Shown: positions 53,289 to 62,480 of the stretch, one piece after another
How positions within the stretch are numbered: the first letter of the stretch is position 1
How the letters are laid out: each line of letters starts with the position of its first letter
Origin: Pseudomonas sp. NBRC 111124
Lineage (GTDB): Bacteria; Pseudomonadota; Gammaproteobacteria; Pseudomonadales; Pseudomonadaceae
Length of the DNA stretch: 64,000 bases
Reading direction: 5' to 3'
NCBI RefSeq assembly: GCF_001320245.1
Contig: NZ_BCBA01000039.1
Location: 1 to 64,000, forward strand
Made by a program: the position numbers and the translations under genes
The notes under the pieces: model-generated
The model's database searches: none
What the model was told of the DNA's origin: nothing
What the model saw: only the letters and a program-made list of their open reading frames with translations

Positions 53289-55943
53289 TCAAGCCCCCTC
53301 GGCAGCCAGCAACGCTGGATCGTGTTCATCCACGATGCTCAAGCTGATGCCGGTGTCTTCGCAGTACCCGAGCGTCACAGCTTGTGTTGGCTGACCGAGG
53401 GCTTGGCGCTGCAGCAACTGCTGGCTGAGCACCGGCAGGATCTGCTGGTTGAGCAAGCTATCGATGTTGCGGGCACCGGTATCGGGCAAAAGGCAGGCAG
53501 CCACCAAGGCTGCATGAAGGGAGCCGTCAACCTCGCACCGCAATCCATAGTGACGCTGTAACCGCTTGCCGACTTGATCGAGTTTGATCGCGACAATGCG
53601 CTCCAACGCATCGGCATCCAGTGGGCGGTAGATCAAGGTCTGGAAGCGTGCCAATAGCGCAGGCTGAAAGTGCTCGCGCAATACTGGCCGTAACAGTTCA
53701 TGAAGTGCGGCGTCTTCAGTATCTGGCTGCCGCTCGACACAACCCTGCAACAGGTCACTGCCGAGGTTGGACGTCATGAGGATGACGGTATTGCGAAAAT
53801 CGATCTCCCTTCCCTCTCCATCCCGCATGAAGCCGCGGTCGAACACCTGATAGAACAGGTTGAGCACATCACGGTGAGCCTTCTCGACTTCATCCAGCAA
53901 CACCACGCTATAGGGGCGCTGGCGGACGGCTTCGGTGAGCACCCCGCCCTGACCGTAGCCCACATAGCCAGGCGGCGAACCTTTGAGTTGGCTGACGGTG
54001 TGCGCCTCCTGGTACTCAGACATGTTCAGCGTGATCAATGACTTCTCGCCACCGAACAGGCTGCTGGCCAATGCATGGGCCGTCTCTGTCTTGCCGATAC
54101 CACTGGTCCCGACCAGCAGGAATACGCCCATCGGTGCTTTGTCGTCAGTGAGGCCCGTTCGGGCGGCGCGCAACCGTTGGGCAAGTGCAAGTAGCGCGGG
54201 GTCTTGACCAACAACACGCTCGGCCAACTGATCTTCCAGGTTCAACAAGCTGGCGTGTTCGTCCTTCAGCAAGCTGCCGAGAGGCACGCCCGTCCAGTCT
54301 GCGATCACTTCAGCCACACTGCGTGCGCTCACGTCGAGTGACAGCAGTGGCCGACTCCCTTGCACGTGGCTGAGGTCTTGTTGAAGCTGAGCGCAGGCAG
54401 CCGTATCGACCTGCTCGGCCTGGCGAGCCTCTAGCAGCTGATGGGTGAGATCGAGCTCTTGCTGGTATTGCAGCTCCAACGCGGTTTGCTGGCTTTCAAG
54501 CTGGGCCCGTTGTGCATTGATCTTGGCCAGGCGCGGCTCAGCCACATTGCCGGTCAGCTGCGCATCCTCTTCCAGCGCCCTTTGCTCGGCAATCAGCGCC
54601 GTCATTTGCGACTTCAGCTGGACCCGTGCGTGAGGCTCACAGTCCAGACTCATGCGGACCCGAGCACAGGCGGTATCCACCAGATCAACCGCTTTGTCTG
54701 GCAGGCGGCGCCCCGTCAGAAAGCGCCGGGACAAGCTGACCGCCGCCTGCACTGCGGCGTCTTGAACATGCACGCCGTGGTAGCTGGCATATCGTGCTTT
54801 GAGCCCTCGCAGCATCACACAGGCATTGGCATCATCCGGCTCATCGACCTTGATCATCTGGAAGCGACGCTCCAGCGCCGCATCGCGCTCGAAGTACTGC
54901 TTGTACTCACTCCAGGTGGTGGCTGCGATGGTGCGCAGCTCGCCACGCGCCAGGGCCGGCTTCAGCAGATTCGCCGCGTCTGCGCCCCCAGCCTGGTTGC
55001 CAGCGCCGATCAAGGTGTGGGCTTCATCGATGAACAGCAGCACCGGAGTCTCTGACCGCTGGACGGCATCGATCACGTTTTTCAAGCGTTGTTCGAACTC
55101 GCCTTTGACCCCGGCGCCCGCCTGGAGCAACCCCAGGTCCAGCGTACGGATGCACACCGGTTTCAAGCTATCGGGGACATCGCCGCTGGCGATGCGTAAA
55201 GCCAGCCCCTCGACCAGCGCGGTTTTGCCGACACCTGGATCGCCTACCAAAATGGGGTTGTTCTTGCGCCGACGGCTCAGCACATCGATCACCTGACGGA
55301 TCTCATCGTCGCGGCCGAACACCGGGTCAATCTGCCCCGCTGCTGCCTTGGCAGTAACGTCGTGGCTGAACTGGTCAAGGATCGCGAGCAATGCCGCATC
55401 ACCCCGTGAGGCGACAACGGTCTTAGGCTCATCTGACACTTTTGACTGGAACAGTGACGCCTGCTCCGGTTGACCTTCTTCCGAATCGAATTCAAGCAGC
55501 GTTTTCATTTGCTTTGATTGCGTTGGACCGATGCTCGATAGAGGCCAAGCAGCTGAACATTCAAGCAAGTTTGGCGTTTCAAATAGCGCCTCGAGCAAAT
55601 GAACGGACCGCAGTTGCTCACAATCACGATCCAACGATGCCAGCAACCAGGCATTGGTGATCAGTTGCTGCAGCTCACCGCTCAACTGAGGTTTGTTGAG
55701 CACGCTGCGCGGCAACGTATCGAAGTATTCAAGCAACCCTTGCCAGATGACTTCCACATCCCACCCGTATCGACGGGCGATAACCACCAGATCACCTTCA
55801 CCTTGCTCAAACAACTTCAACAGCCAATGCTCAACAGTGATATGACTGTGCCCACGTGCCTGGCATAGCGATGCTGCTGCCGTGAGTGCTTGAGTACAAT
55901 ATGCGTTGAGCCGGCGTAGCAAGCGGGTAGGATCGTGTGCCAT
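53289..55943 (-). CDS. clpV: T6SS sheath-recycling ATPase ClpV (TssH)
   Basis: A protein of about 884 residues, AAA+ Clp family. The N-domain (about 1-150; SLCQARGHSHITVEHWLLKLF) binds TssC. Walker A sites are VGDPGVGKTALVEG (first) and LVGTSGIGKTETAHAL (second), with Walker B LLFIDEAHTLIG and VVLLDEVEKAH, and a middle coiled coil (about 430-510). ATG 55943 has AAGGA upstream and gives MAHDPTRLLRRLN. It disassembles contracted TssBC sheaths. It overlaps the VgrG start region. Confidence 0.94.
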   Translation of the reverse strand: MAHDPTRLLRRLNAYCTQALTAAASLCQARGHSHITVEHWLLKLFEQGEGDLVVIARRYGWDVEVIWQGLLEYFDTLPRSVLNKPQLSGELQQLITNAWLLASLDRDCEQLRSVHLLEALFETPNLLECSAAWPLSSIGPTQSKQMKTLLEFDSEEGQPEQASLFQSKVSDEPKTVVASRGDAALLAILDQFSHDVTAKAAAGQIDPVFGRDDEIRQVIDVLSRRRKNNPILVGDPGVGKTALVEGLALRIASGDVPDSLKPVCIRTLDLGLLQAGAGVKGEFEQRLKNVIDAVQRSETPVLLFIDEAHTLIGAGNQAGGADAANLLKPALARGELRTIAATTWSEYKQYFERDAALERRFQMIKVDEPDDANACVMLRGLKARYASYHGVHVQDAAVQAAVSLSRRFLTGRRLPDKAVDLVDTACARVRMSLDCEPHARVQLKSQMTALIAEQRALEEDAQLTGNVAEPRLAKINAQRAQLESQQTALELQYQQELDLTHQLLEARQAEQVDTAACAQLQQDLSHVQGSRPLLSLDVSARSVAEVIADWTGVPLGSLLKDEHASLLNLEDQLAERVVGQDPALLALAQRLRAARTGLTDDKAPMGVFLLVGTSGIGKTETAHALASSLFGGEKSLITLNMSEYQEAHTVSQLKGSPPGYVGYGQGGVLTEAVRQRPYSVVLLDEVEKAHRDVLNLFYQVFDRGFMRDGEGREIDFRNTVILMTSNLGSDLLQGCVERQPDTEDAALHELLRPVLREHFQPALLARFQTLIYRPLDADALERIVAIKLDQVGKRLQRHYGLRCEVDGSLHAALVAACLLPDTGARNIDSLLNQQILPVLSQQLLQRQALGQPTQAVTLGYCEDTGISLSIVDEHDPALLAAEGA

Positions 55944-56059
55944 ACAGGGCATCCTTGTCGTCAATGATCAGCATGTCGCCACAAGTGCGAGCGCGTCTGA
56001 ATTTCTGAGGTGTACTTGGCTGAACGCCCGCGCACGGACGCTCAACCCAATACACTGGA

Positions 56060-56087
56060 GGCTGTCAACCAACCAGGGCTGACAGCC
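56060..56087 (-). terminator. Hairpin downstream of hcp
   Basis: On the minus strand GGCTGTCA and TGACAGCC pair around a 12-nt loop, starting 5 nt after the hcp stop. No T run follows. It probably reduces readthrough to clpV or protects the abundant hcp mRNA. Confidence 0.5.
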
Positions 56088-56092
56088 AGGTT

Positions 56093-56596
56093 TTATCCAG
56101 CGGCAGCGGCGCTAGGGCGCTCATTCCAAGAATCCGAATGGATAATGTTTCCCTCGTTGTATTTCCACGTAATCGTTTCGTAGCGCAGCGCGACCGACTC
56201 CAAGTGGTTATGCTTTTCTTTCTCCGAATCTTTAACGTCGTGCATTTTCGGCGTAACTTCCACAACTCTTACGTTCTCGAGTTTTATACTGTAATACTCA
56301 ACCTCCTGACCTGCGTCATTGATGTTGTAAAATTTGAATAACGCCTCCTTAAGCGTCTGCCCCGTCGTAACGGCCTTATTGAGGTAAGGGCTAGACGCAT
56401 CAACTTCCTTGACGAATACGAATGGCGTATGAACCCGAGTTCCCGTCAATTTCCCGGTATTATTATCCGTAGGGGTATAAATCTTATGATCCTTGGCGAG
56501 CACCTCAACACTGCCCTCACGACCATTGACATTGACAGAGCCTTTGATCTCACTTCCACCATCGTCTTTAAGCCACAAGTAAATAGGAATAGCCAT
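56093..56596 (-). CDS. hcp: T6SS tube protein Hcp (TssD)
   Basis: A 167-residue Hcp: MAIPIYLWLKDDGGSEIKG, VNVNGREGSVEVLAKDH and the strand NAGQEV-like stretch DAGQEVEYYSIKLENVRVV, then HLESVALRYETITWKYNEGN. It stacks as hexameric rings forming the inner tube. A 149-bp gap with a hairpin separates it from clpV; GAGGAA precedes the ATG. It is the gene most often highly expressed in such clusters. Confidence 0.96.
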   Translation of the reverse strand: MAIPIYLWLKDDGGSEIKGSVNVNGREGSVEVLAKDHKIYTPTDNNTGKLTGTRVHTPFVFVKEVDASSPYLNKAVTTGQTLKEALFKFYNINDAGQEVEYYSIKLENVRVVEVTPKMHDVKDSEKEKHNHLESVALRYETITWKYNEGNIIHSDSWNERPSAAAAG

Positions 56597-56612
56597 TTAG
56601 AAGTTCCTCATT

Positions 56613-58352
56613 TCAAGCGTTAGGAGTCGCGGAGTGCGACAGGGGTTGCAATCCCGAGGCCGTAGTCGAGGACTGACAAGCCCCCGCTTCCGGCACCAGG
56701 CGAATTTCAACTCGGCGATTGGCCGACCGTCCTTGTTCCGTGTCGTTGCTTGCAACAGGCTCACTCGCCCCCAAGCCTTGTACTGCGAAGCAGTTGCTGG
56801 GTATGTCACCCATGTGTTGAATCCAGTCGTGAACCGCAGCGGCGCGTGCTCGCGACAAGCGCAGGTTCTGTTCGTCACTGCCCGTCGCATCCGTATGGCC
56901 CGTGATCACGATCAACCAACCTGGCTGAGCCTTGATGCCCGCAAACGCATTCACCAAGAACTTGGTCGACTCTGGCTTCAACTGCGCGCTGCCACTGTTG
57001 AACAGCGATAAGCTGTCCAGGCGAACCGTGCGGTGCTTGTCAGGCACGCCTTGAGGCACGGTCGGGATGCGGTGGCCGTTGATCGCCGCCAGCAGTGACG
57101 GACGTAATCTTTCGCCTTGATACAGCCCGATACCGAGTGACCACGGCTCACCCTGGCGGTAGTAGTGATCCAGGCGCTGCGCATCCTGGCGAAGCACCAT
57201 CAATGCCTCCTGGCGCTGCGATACGCTGGCCGAATCGGGGCTCAGCGAAGCGGTGCTGTAGCGTCGCAAATCATCGGTGACCTGACGTATCAAGAGCGTG
57301 TTCTGCCTCGCCGAGCTGATCAATGCGACGCAAGCCGCTAGCACGAACAACCAGACCCCAATCACCACAGCCCTGCTTCGCGGACTGTGCGGAGCCCTGC
57401 CGGGCAGCAAATGAAGCAGTGCATCAGGAAAAGGTAACGACGCGCTTGCGTGATTAGCCCCATCACGAATGTAGGAAAGGCCGGTCCGCTGCTGGAGGCA
57501 ACGGTGCCAAAGATTGCCGTCTCGCGTCCCCTCAGTCCTGGGAACAAATGCAACCGCAAGGGTGAGCGCAGTTGCGATCCCCTGATGGGGATTTCCTATG
57601 TCCATTTCCGGCAAGCACGCTTCGTTCAGCCAACCGACGGCAGCGTTCAACTGCACCGTGGTGCGTAGTCGATCAGCCTGGTGCTCAGGATCTTTGCCCC
57701 TGCGCTGCCATTCGGACAGGCTCAGGCATTCACCCGCCTCTCGTACTCGCACACTCGTCTCTTCAGCCTCCCAGCTGAACCAGGGCGAAGCCCCGCTCGC
57801 GCTGTGGAAATAGCTCACAATCAGCAGCGGCAGCGGTGTACCTCGCTTGCGCAGGATCGCAACCTGGTGGCACAAGCTTTGTATCTGGTTCGCAAGCACT
57901 GCGCCGTCTGTATGGGCACTGGGGGTCACGACCCACATGATGCTGAGCTGCCCACCCCACTCTGGCCGCTCCAGCAAGAGATCGGCTACAGTTGCGGGCA
58001 ACTTCGAAAGGTCGGGCACTGGCACATAACACCCCTCCCCTGTTACTCGTGGAGCCAACTGCTCGGCAGACGAGGCCTCAAACAGTTCAGCCAGGCAATC
58101 ACCGACCACCAGAACAACGGGATGACGATACGATCCAGCAGGCAGGCTGACACCGCTGCTCCACTGCAGCTGTGTACGTTCTCCGGTAGCACGCGATATC
58201 CGGCGCCAACCCACCATCACCAAAGCACTGACTAGCAGAGCCGCGATGGCTTGAACCGCTGCAGCCAGCGGCAACGTGGCAATCAACAACAAGGACAGCG
58301 CACCGGCCCATAGCCAAAGCCCTTGTCTGTGTATCCCCGGCATTACGCTCAC
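56613..58352 (-). CDS. T6SS OmpA-family membrane protein (TagL-like)
   Basis: A 579-residue protein. Two N-terminal membrane segments (about 12-48), a cytoplasmic domain of some 270 residues (VVLVVGDCLAELFEASSAEQ; PLLIVSYFHSASG), a third segment near 329-347 (VIGVWLFVLAACVALISS), then a periplasmic OmpA domain (about 440-560; VITGHTDATGSDEQN, SANRRVEIRLVP) expected to bind peptidoglycan. Stop of tssL overlaps its GTG start. It probably replaces the OmpA extension absent from this TssL. Its OmpA domain is a near-duplicate of that in the 35979-37145 gene. Confidence 0.85.
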   Translation of the reverse strand: MSVMPGIHRQGLWLWAGALSLLLIATLPLAAAVQAIAALLVSALVMVGWRRISRATGERTQLQWSSGVSLPAGSYRHPVVLVVGDCLAELFEASSAEQLAPRVTGEGCYVPVPDLSKLPATVADLLLERPEWGGQLSIMWVVTPSAHTDGAVLANQIQSLCHQVAILRKRGTPLPLLIVSYFHSASGASPWFSWEAEETSVRVREAGECLSLSEWQRRGKDPEHQADRLRTTVQLNAAVGWLNEACLPEMDIGNPHQGIATALTLAVAFVPRTEGTRDGNLWHRCLQQRTGLSYIRDGANHASASLPFPDALLHLLPGRAPHSPRSRAVVIGVWLFVLAACVALISSARQNTLLIRQVTDDLRRYSTASLSPDSASVSQRQEALMVLRQDAQRLDHYYRQGEPWSLGIGLYQGERLRPSLLAAINGHRIPTVPQGVPDKHRTVRLDSLSLFNSGSAQLKPESTKFLVNAFAGIKAQPGWLIVITGHTDATGSDEQNLRLSRARAAAVHDWIQHMGDIPSNCFAVQGLGASEPVASNDTEQGRSANRRVEIRLVPEAGACQSSTTASGLQPLSHSATPNA

Positions 58353-59029
58353 TCCTGCACCGGCAAGAGAGAGGCCACTGCCTCATCTAACGCGTTATCA
58401 AGCCCCCACCAGGCGCCTACCAACAGCGCAGCGGCCATCACGATGTGAACCAGAGGAGAGCACAACCAATGCCACATCGGCATCCGCGGACCAGTGCCTA
58501 ACCGGATGACCAACGACTGGCTTGTGACCAGAGGCGGCACCTCCGCAGAGATGGCAGTCAACAATTGCTGGCGCTCCGGATGGTTGACTTCTCGGTAGCG
58601 ACCTAGGAATCCAAGCATCAGGACTCGATGAAATACGGTGAGTACGTGAGGGTGCACAGAGGCCTCGCGCAGCGCAGTGCGCATATCTTCGTAGAGCGAT
58701 TCACCCGCCTGGTGGCTGCCGAAGAACTTTGCCTGCAAGGTCTCCATCGCCCAATCCTCATGGGCTCGACCCTCCGCGCAAGCAAGCACCGTCTCGTCCA
58801 GCAGCGCACATTGCGCGTGGCTGATCAAATCGATGCTACGACGATCCAGGCCACGCTCCTGAAGCATGGCGCGTACATGCTCGACATCCGCAACACAACG
58901 CGACCAAAGCTGCGGGCTACTGTGCGCCTCGGTACCGTGTCGCAACTCGACTACCAGCAGATAGGTATCCTGCATCAGCGCGTCGATATCCACCTTGGCT
59001 GCGGCGTTCATTTGTGTCGCACGTTTCAT
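58349..59029 (-). CDS. tssL: T6SS inner-membrane protein TssL (DotU), short form
   Basis: A 226-residue DotU-family protein: VDIDALMQDTYLLVVELR, then DLISHAQCALLDETVLACAEGR and FFGSHQAGESLYEDMR, FHRVLMLGFLGRYR, and one C-terminal membrane segment (about 194-212). No OmpA domain is fused; the neighbouring gene supplies one. It binds TssM and the baseplate through TssK. It overlaps tssK by 4 bp. Confidence 0.95.
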   Translation of the reverse strand: MKRATQMNAAAKVDIDALMQDTYLLVVELRHGTEAHSSPQLWSRCVADVEHVRAMLQERGLDRRSIDLISHAQCALLDETVLACAEGRAHEDWAMETLQAKFFGSHQAGESLYEDMRTALREASVHPHVLTVFHRVLMLGFLGRYREVNHPERQQLLTAISAEVPPLVTSQSLVIRLGTGPRMPMWHWLCSPLVHIVMAAALLVGAWWGLDNALDEAVASLLPVQE

Positions 59030-60381
59030 GAGCGCAGCACCGCGAACAATTCGAGCTGGACATCCTGAAACACGCTCGGAACATAGAGCGCACAGACCCC
59101 ATCAGCCAACATCGCACGCCCTTTTGCATGGCTAAGGTCGAGTGCGAAGTACTGATTCTCCAGACGCAGCGGTATTGCCGCCGGCACATGGCTCAAGGGT
59201 TTCAGAGGAACGCCATCGAGCGCCGCATTGACGAGATGGTCCACATCATCGGGGGAACCGACCTTGCACAGCCGGGGGAACTGGCTTTGAATTTGAATGG
59301 CCGGCAGCCGGCAGCGCACCGAGAGATAGAAGTCAGCACCTTCCGGCTCAAGCAAGCGTGGATCGCTCAGGGAAACCTGCCAACGGTTGGCGCTGCGTGC
59401 GTCCAGGATCAAGGCCAGCACACGTGACGGCAGGCTCGCCTCCAGCAATGTAGAAAGGGTACGCATCAACGGCGGGAAAACCGCTTCAAGATCTGCGTGC
59501 TGGTAGGCAGGTATGTCCTCTATGTGCTGGTCTAAGGAGAAGGTGAGCAGACCACCTGCGAACTTCACCAACTGCTGATACACCTGTTCCGGATGCCGAC
59601 CAGGCTGCGCTTTCAGGTCAGCCAGCACAGGCTGATACGTGTTCAGCGCATTGAGCAACCAGAACAACGTGACATCCGCAACTGCAAAATCCGCCATGCG
59701 CTGGTTGCTCTCCCGACGCATTCCCATCAACCGCTCGCGCTTGGCGGACAGCTGGGTCAGCAAGTTGTCGAGCTGAAGCAACAACCCGGCATGAGCATCA
59801 AACCTCAACAAGGGCGGGATGTAGGTATCATCCATGACCCACCCGTCCCGGCCATCAGGCAGCAAACGGGCCACCGGGCACGTGAGGTAATCCGCATTAT
59901 CGTCGTCAGCCAGACGCAAGGTCAGCGCCTGTTCGAGCACGCTGATTGACTGCATTTCACCGGTGTAGAGATCCTTGGCATCACGCCATACCTGGTGATA
60001 TCTGACTGGCCGCTCGGCGCTGTCGCCCTCAAACAGGCAGTTGTTACCATTGGCTTGTTCCAGTGGCAAAGCGAGCACAACCGTGGCCGTCTGGATATCA
60101 CCGGACACTGCCCGAGAGAGTTCCAGGGCACCGGGCAGTCGATCAAACCGATCGGTGTCAATCAAAGTACCGTCTGGCAGGCATAACTGAAGCCGAGTGG
60201 CCATCAGCTTGCCCAACCTCAGCGCCTCTGCATCAAACGCCACATGGCGGATGCCCCAGGGGTGAACCAGGGCCAGTGAGGCAATACTCTGATTTGTCCA
60301 CGATTCAAAGCGGGCCTGCTGTTGAAACTGCTGCGCAGACAACACCACTCCAGACGCCCATAAAGGCCGATCTATTTTCAC
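59026..60381 (-). CDS. tssK: T6SS baseplate adaptor TssK
   Basis: A 451-residue TssK, starting VKIDRPLWASGVVLSAQQFQ. GTG 60381 is chosen because AGGAG lies 8-9 nt before it and the family starts with KIDRPLW; the frame is open further to 60408. It trimerises, with an N-terminal phage-like shoulder binding TssFG and a C-terminal head (LPAIQIQSQFPRLCKVGSPDDV) binding TssL/TssM. Confidence 0.94.
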   Translation of the reverse strand: MKIDRPLWASGVVLSAQQFQQQARFESWTNQSIASLALVHPWGIRHVAFDAEALRLGKLMATRLQLCLPDGTLIDTDRFDRLPGALELSRAVSGDIQTATVVLALPLEQANGNNCLFEGDSAERPVRYHQVWRDAKDLYTGEMQSISVLEQALTLRLADDDNADYLTCPVARLLPDGRDGWVMDDTYIPPLLRFDAHAGLLLQLDNLLTQLSAKRERLMGMRRESNQRMADFAVADVTLFWLLNALNTYQPVLADLKAQPGRHPEQVYQQLVKFAGGLLTFSLDQHIEDIPAYQHADLEAVFPPLMRTLSTLLEASLPSRVLALILDARSANRWQVSLSDPRLLEPEGADFYLSVRCRLPAIQIQSQFPRLCKVGSPDDVDHLVNAALDGVPLKPLSHVPAAIPLRLENQYFALDLSHAKGRAMLADGVCALYVPSVFQDVQLELFAVLRS

Positions 60382-60404
60382 GTCATACACTCCTGCAACC
60401 GCAA

Positions 60405-61943
60405 TCAAGATTTTGCTTTGGGCATCTGCGAAACCAAAGAGAGGTTGATGTCCATGCCCTCAACCTGGAAATGCGGCACAGCAAACAACTTGACCCTGAA
60501 GAAGCCCGGATTGTCATCAATATCCTCGACAACCACTTTGGCTTCTCGCAGCGGGTGAGATGCCTGTAAGTCATCCCCAGGGTCCGTCATCTCGGTGACC
60601 AAACCACTTACCCACCTGTTGAGTTCCAACTCCAACAGGCGACGGTCTTTGGTGGTACCGATATTCTCCCGCTGGATCAGTTTCAAATAATGTGCAATGC
60701 GCGAAAGCAGGAACACATAGGGCAACCGCGAATTGATACGGCTATTTGCCGTGGCCTCCGCCGTGTCATAGACAGCCGGCTTATGCGCCGAGTTGGCCGA
60801 GAAGAAACACGCGTAGTCCCGATTCTTGTAATAGGAGAGTGGAATCAAGCCCAGGTTGGCAAACTCAAACTCTCGGGTCTCCGGGATCATCACTTCCGAG
60901 GGGATCTTGACTTGGCTACCTGTCCCCATGTCGTACAAGTGGATCGGCAAGTTCGTGACAGCGCCACCGGACTGCGGCCCTCGGATCTGCACGCACCAAC
61001 CATTGGCGATAAAGCTTTTGACCATGTTGGCTGCGAATGAAAATGTCGAATTCACCCACAGGTATTTGCTGTGGTCGGGCCCCTTGACCTGTTCCACATA
61101 ATTAAAGAGTCGCACCGGATTGGTGTCAGGCCCATAAGGCAGGCGCCCCAATACACGGGGCATAGTCGGCCCCACGTAACGGGCGTCATCGCTTTGCGCA
61201 AAGGCATGCCATTTGATGTATTCAGCGCGATCCATGTAGTTGCCGATATCCTTGATCGCGGCAACTTCCTCCATGGTGTCCTTGCCGAAGAACGCCGGGC
61301 CAACCGAGCACAAGAAGGGCATATGCGCTGCGGCTGCCACTTTCGAAACATTGCGCAACAGCGCGATATCTTGCGCCCCTCGTCCAAATTCGTAATTCGA
61401 AACCGCCGCCGCGATGGGCTCACCACCAGGCGTATCATATTCCTGGGTGTAGGTATGCAGATACATACCGCTTTGAGAAATCTCCGGCGCGTCCTCAAAG
61501 TCCTGCATCAAATGCTCTTTGCTGATATCCAGCAGCTCTATCCGAACGTTTTGACGAAAATCCGTCTGATCAATCAACGATTTCGCGCCACGCCAGATCG
61601 ATTCGACCCGCTGAAAATCCGGATGATGCATGACCGCGTCCAGCTGGCTGCTGATCTGAGCGTCAATCGAGGCGATGTGCTCATCCAGCAAAGCCCTGTC
61701 CAGTTTCTCCACCTTCGGAGAGACCTGCTTGAGCCGGTCCAGAAAAACGCTCACCGATGCAGTCACGCGCTCATTAACTGTCGATTCCGACATTGCATCG
61801 ACACTTTGGAACATTTCAATGCCACCCATCTGATCAAGCGGCTCGAGGTTAATTCTTTCAAATAGCGCGTGATAGACACTCTGGTTTTCTTCCACCTGCA
61901 CGGTGGCGCCACGCGATTGCGCAGAAGACTGTTCTTCGGACAT
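60405..61943 (-). CDS. tssC: T6SS sheath large subunit TssC
   Basis: A 512-residue VipB-type sheath protein. Family blocks: FLDRLKQVSPKVEKLDRALL, MHHPDFQRVESIWRGAKSL, NYEFGRG, SVGPAFFG, and the C-terminal VVEDIDDNPGFFRVKLFAVPH and QVEGMDINLSLVSQMP that handshake with TssB. It forms the contractile sheath. Twenty-three bp separate it from tssK. Confidence 0.97.
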   Translation of the reverse strand: MSEEQSSAQSRGATVQVEENQSVYHALFERINLEPLDQMGGIEMFQSVDAMSESTVNERVTASVSVFLDRLKQVSPKVEKLDRALLDEHIASIDAQISSQLDAVMHHPDFQRVESIWRGAKSLIDQTDFRQNVRIELLDISKEHLMQDFEDAPEISQSGMYLHTYTQEYDTPGGEPIAAAVSNYEFGRGAQDIALLRNVSKVAAAAHMPFLCSVGPAFFGKDTMEEVAAIKDIGNYMDRAEYIKWHAFAQSDDARYVGPTMPRVLGRLPYGPDTNPVRLFNYVEQVKGPDHSKYLWVNSTFSFAANMVKSFIANGWCVQIRGPQSGGAVTNLPIHLYDMGTGSQVKIPSEVMIPETREFEFANLGLIPLSYYKNRDYACFFSANSAHKPAVYDTAEATANSRINSRLPYVFLLSRIAHYLKLIQRENIGTTKDRRLLELELNRWVSGLVTEMTDPGDDLQASHPLREAKVVVEDIDDNPGFFRVKLFAVPHFQVEGMDINLSLVSQMPKAKS

Positions 61944-61976
61944 TTATTAGCTTCCCGTCTGTCGAGAGGGTGGTTT

Positions 61977-62480
61977 CTAGCGCTCGCTTTGCGCAGCAAG
62001 GGCAGCGAGTTCCTTACGCAGCTCGTCACTTAGCGCATCATCTTTTAGTATCCGCTCCAGTTCGGCACGGAACGTTGCGTTATCCAGAAGATTGGCCTTC
62101 AGCTCGCGCAGTAAATTCCGCATCGCCAACAGTGCACGCAACTGGGGAATCTGCCGAGCAACCTGCTCCGGCTCGAAGTCCTTCATGCGCTGAAAATTCA
62201 ATTCGATCGGCGTCTCGCCACCGTCCGCCGACAACGTATCTTCAACGATAAGCTTGAGACTCGGAGAGAGATCGGACAGCACACTGTCGAAATTATTCTT
62301 GTTGATATTGACCTTCGGCCGCTCTGACAGCGGGCGCTGCTCCTTGCCGTTGCTGTAGTCCCCCATCAGCATGAGCTTGAGCGGAAGTTCCACCTTACGC
62401 TGGGCACCGCCAGTGTGCAGGTCTAGCTTGATATTGACCCGCGCCTTCGGCACTTCATTTTGAAAGCTGTTTGAAGCCAT
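61977..62480 (-). CDS. tssB: T6SS sheath small subunit TssB
   Basis: A 167-residue VipA-type protein with VNIKLDLHTGGAQRKVELP, LPLKLMLMGDYSNGKEQRPLSERP split here, and MKDFEPEQVARQIPQLRALL. It pairs with TssC in the sheath. AGGAG precedes its ATG. It is the first gene of the leftward cluster, so the main promoter must lie beyond 62481. Confidence 0.97.
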   Translation of the reverse strand: MASNSFQNEVPKARVNIKLDLHTGGAQRKVELPLKLMLMGDYSNGKEQRPLSERPKVNINKNNFDSVLSDLSPSLKLIVEDTLSADGGETPIELNFQRMKDFEPEQVARQIPQLRALLAMRNLLRELKANLLDNATFRAELERILKDDALSDELRKELAALAAQSER

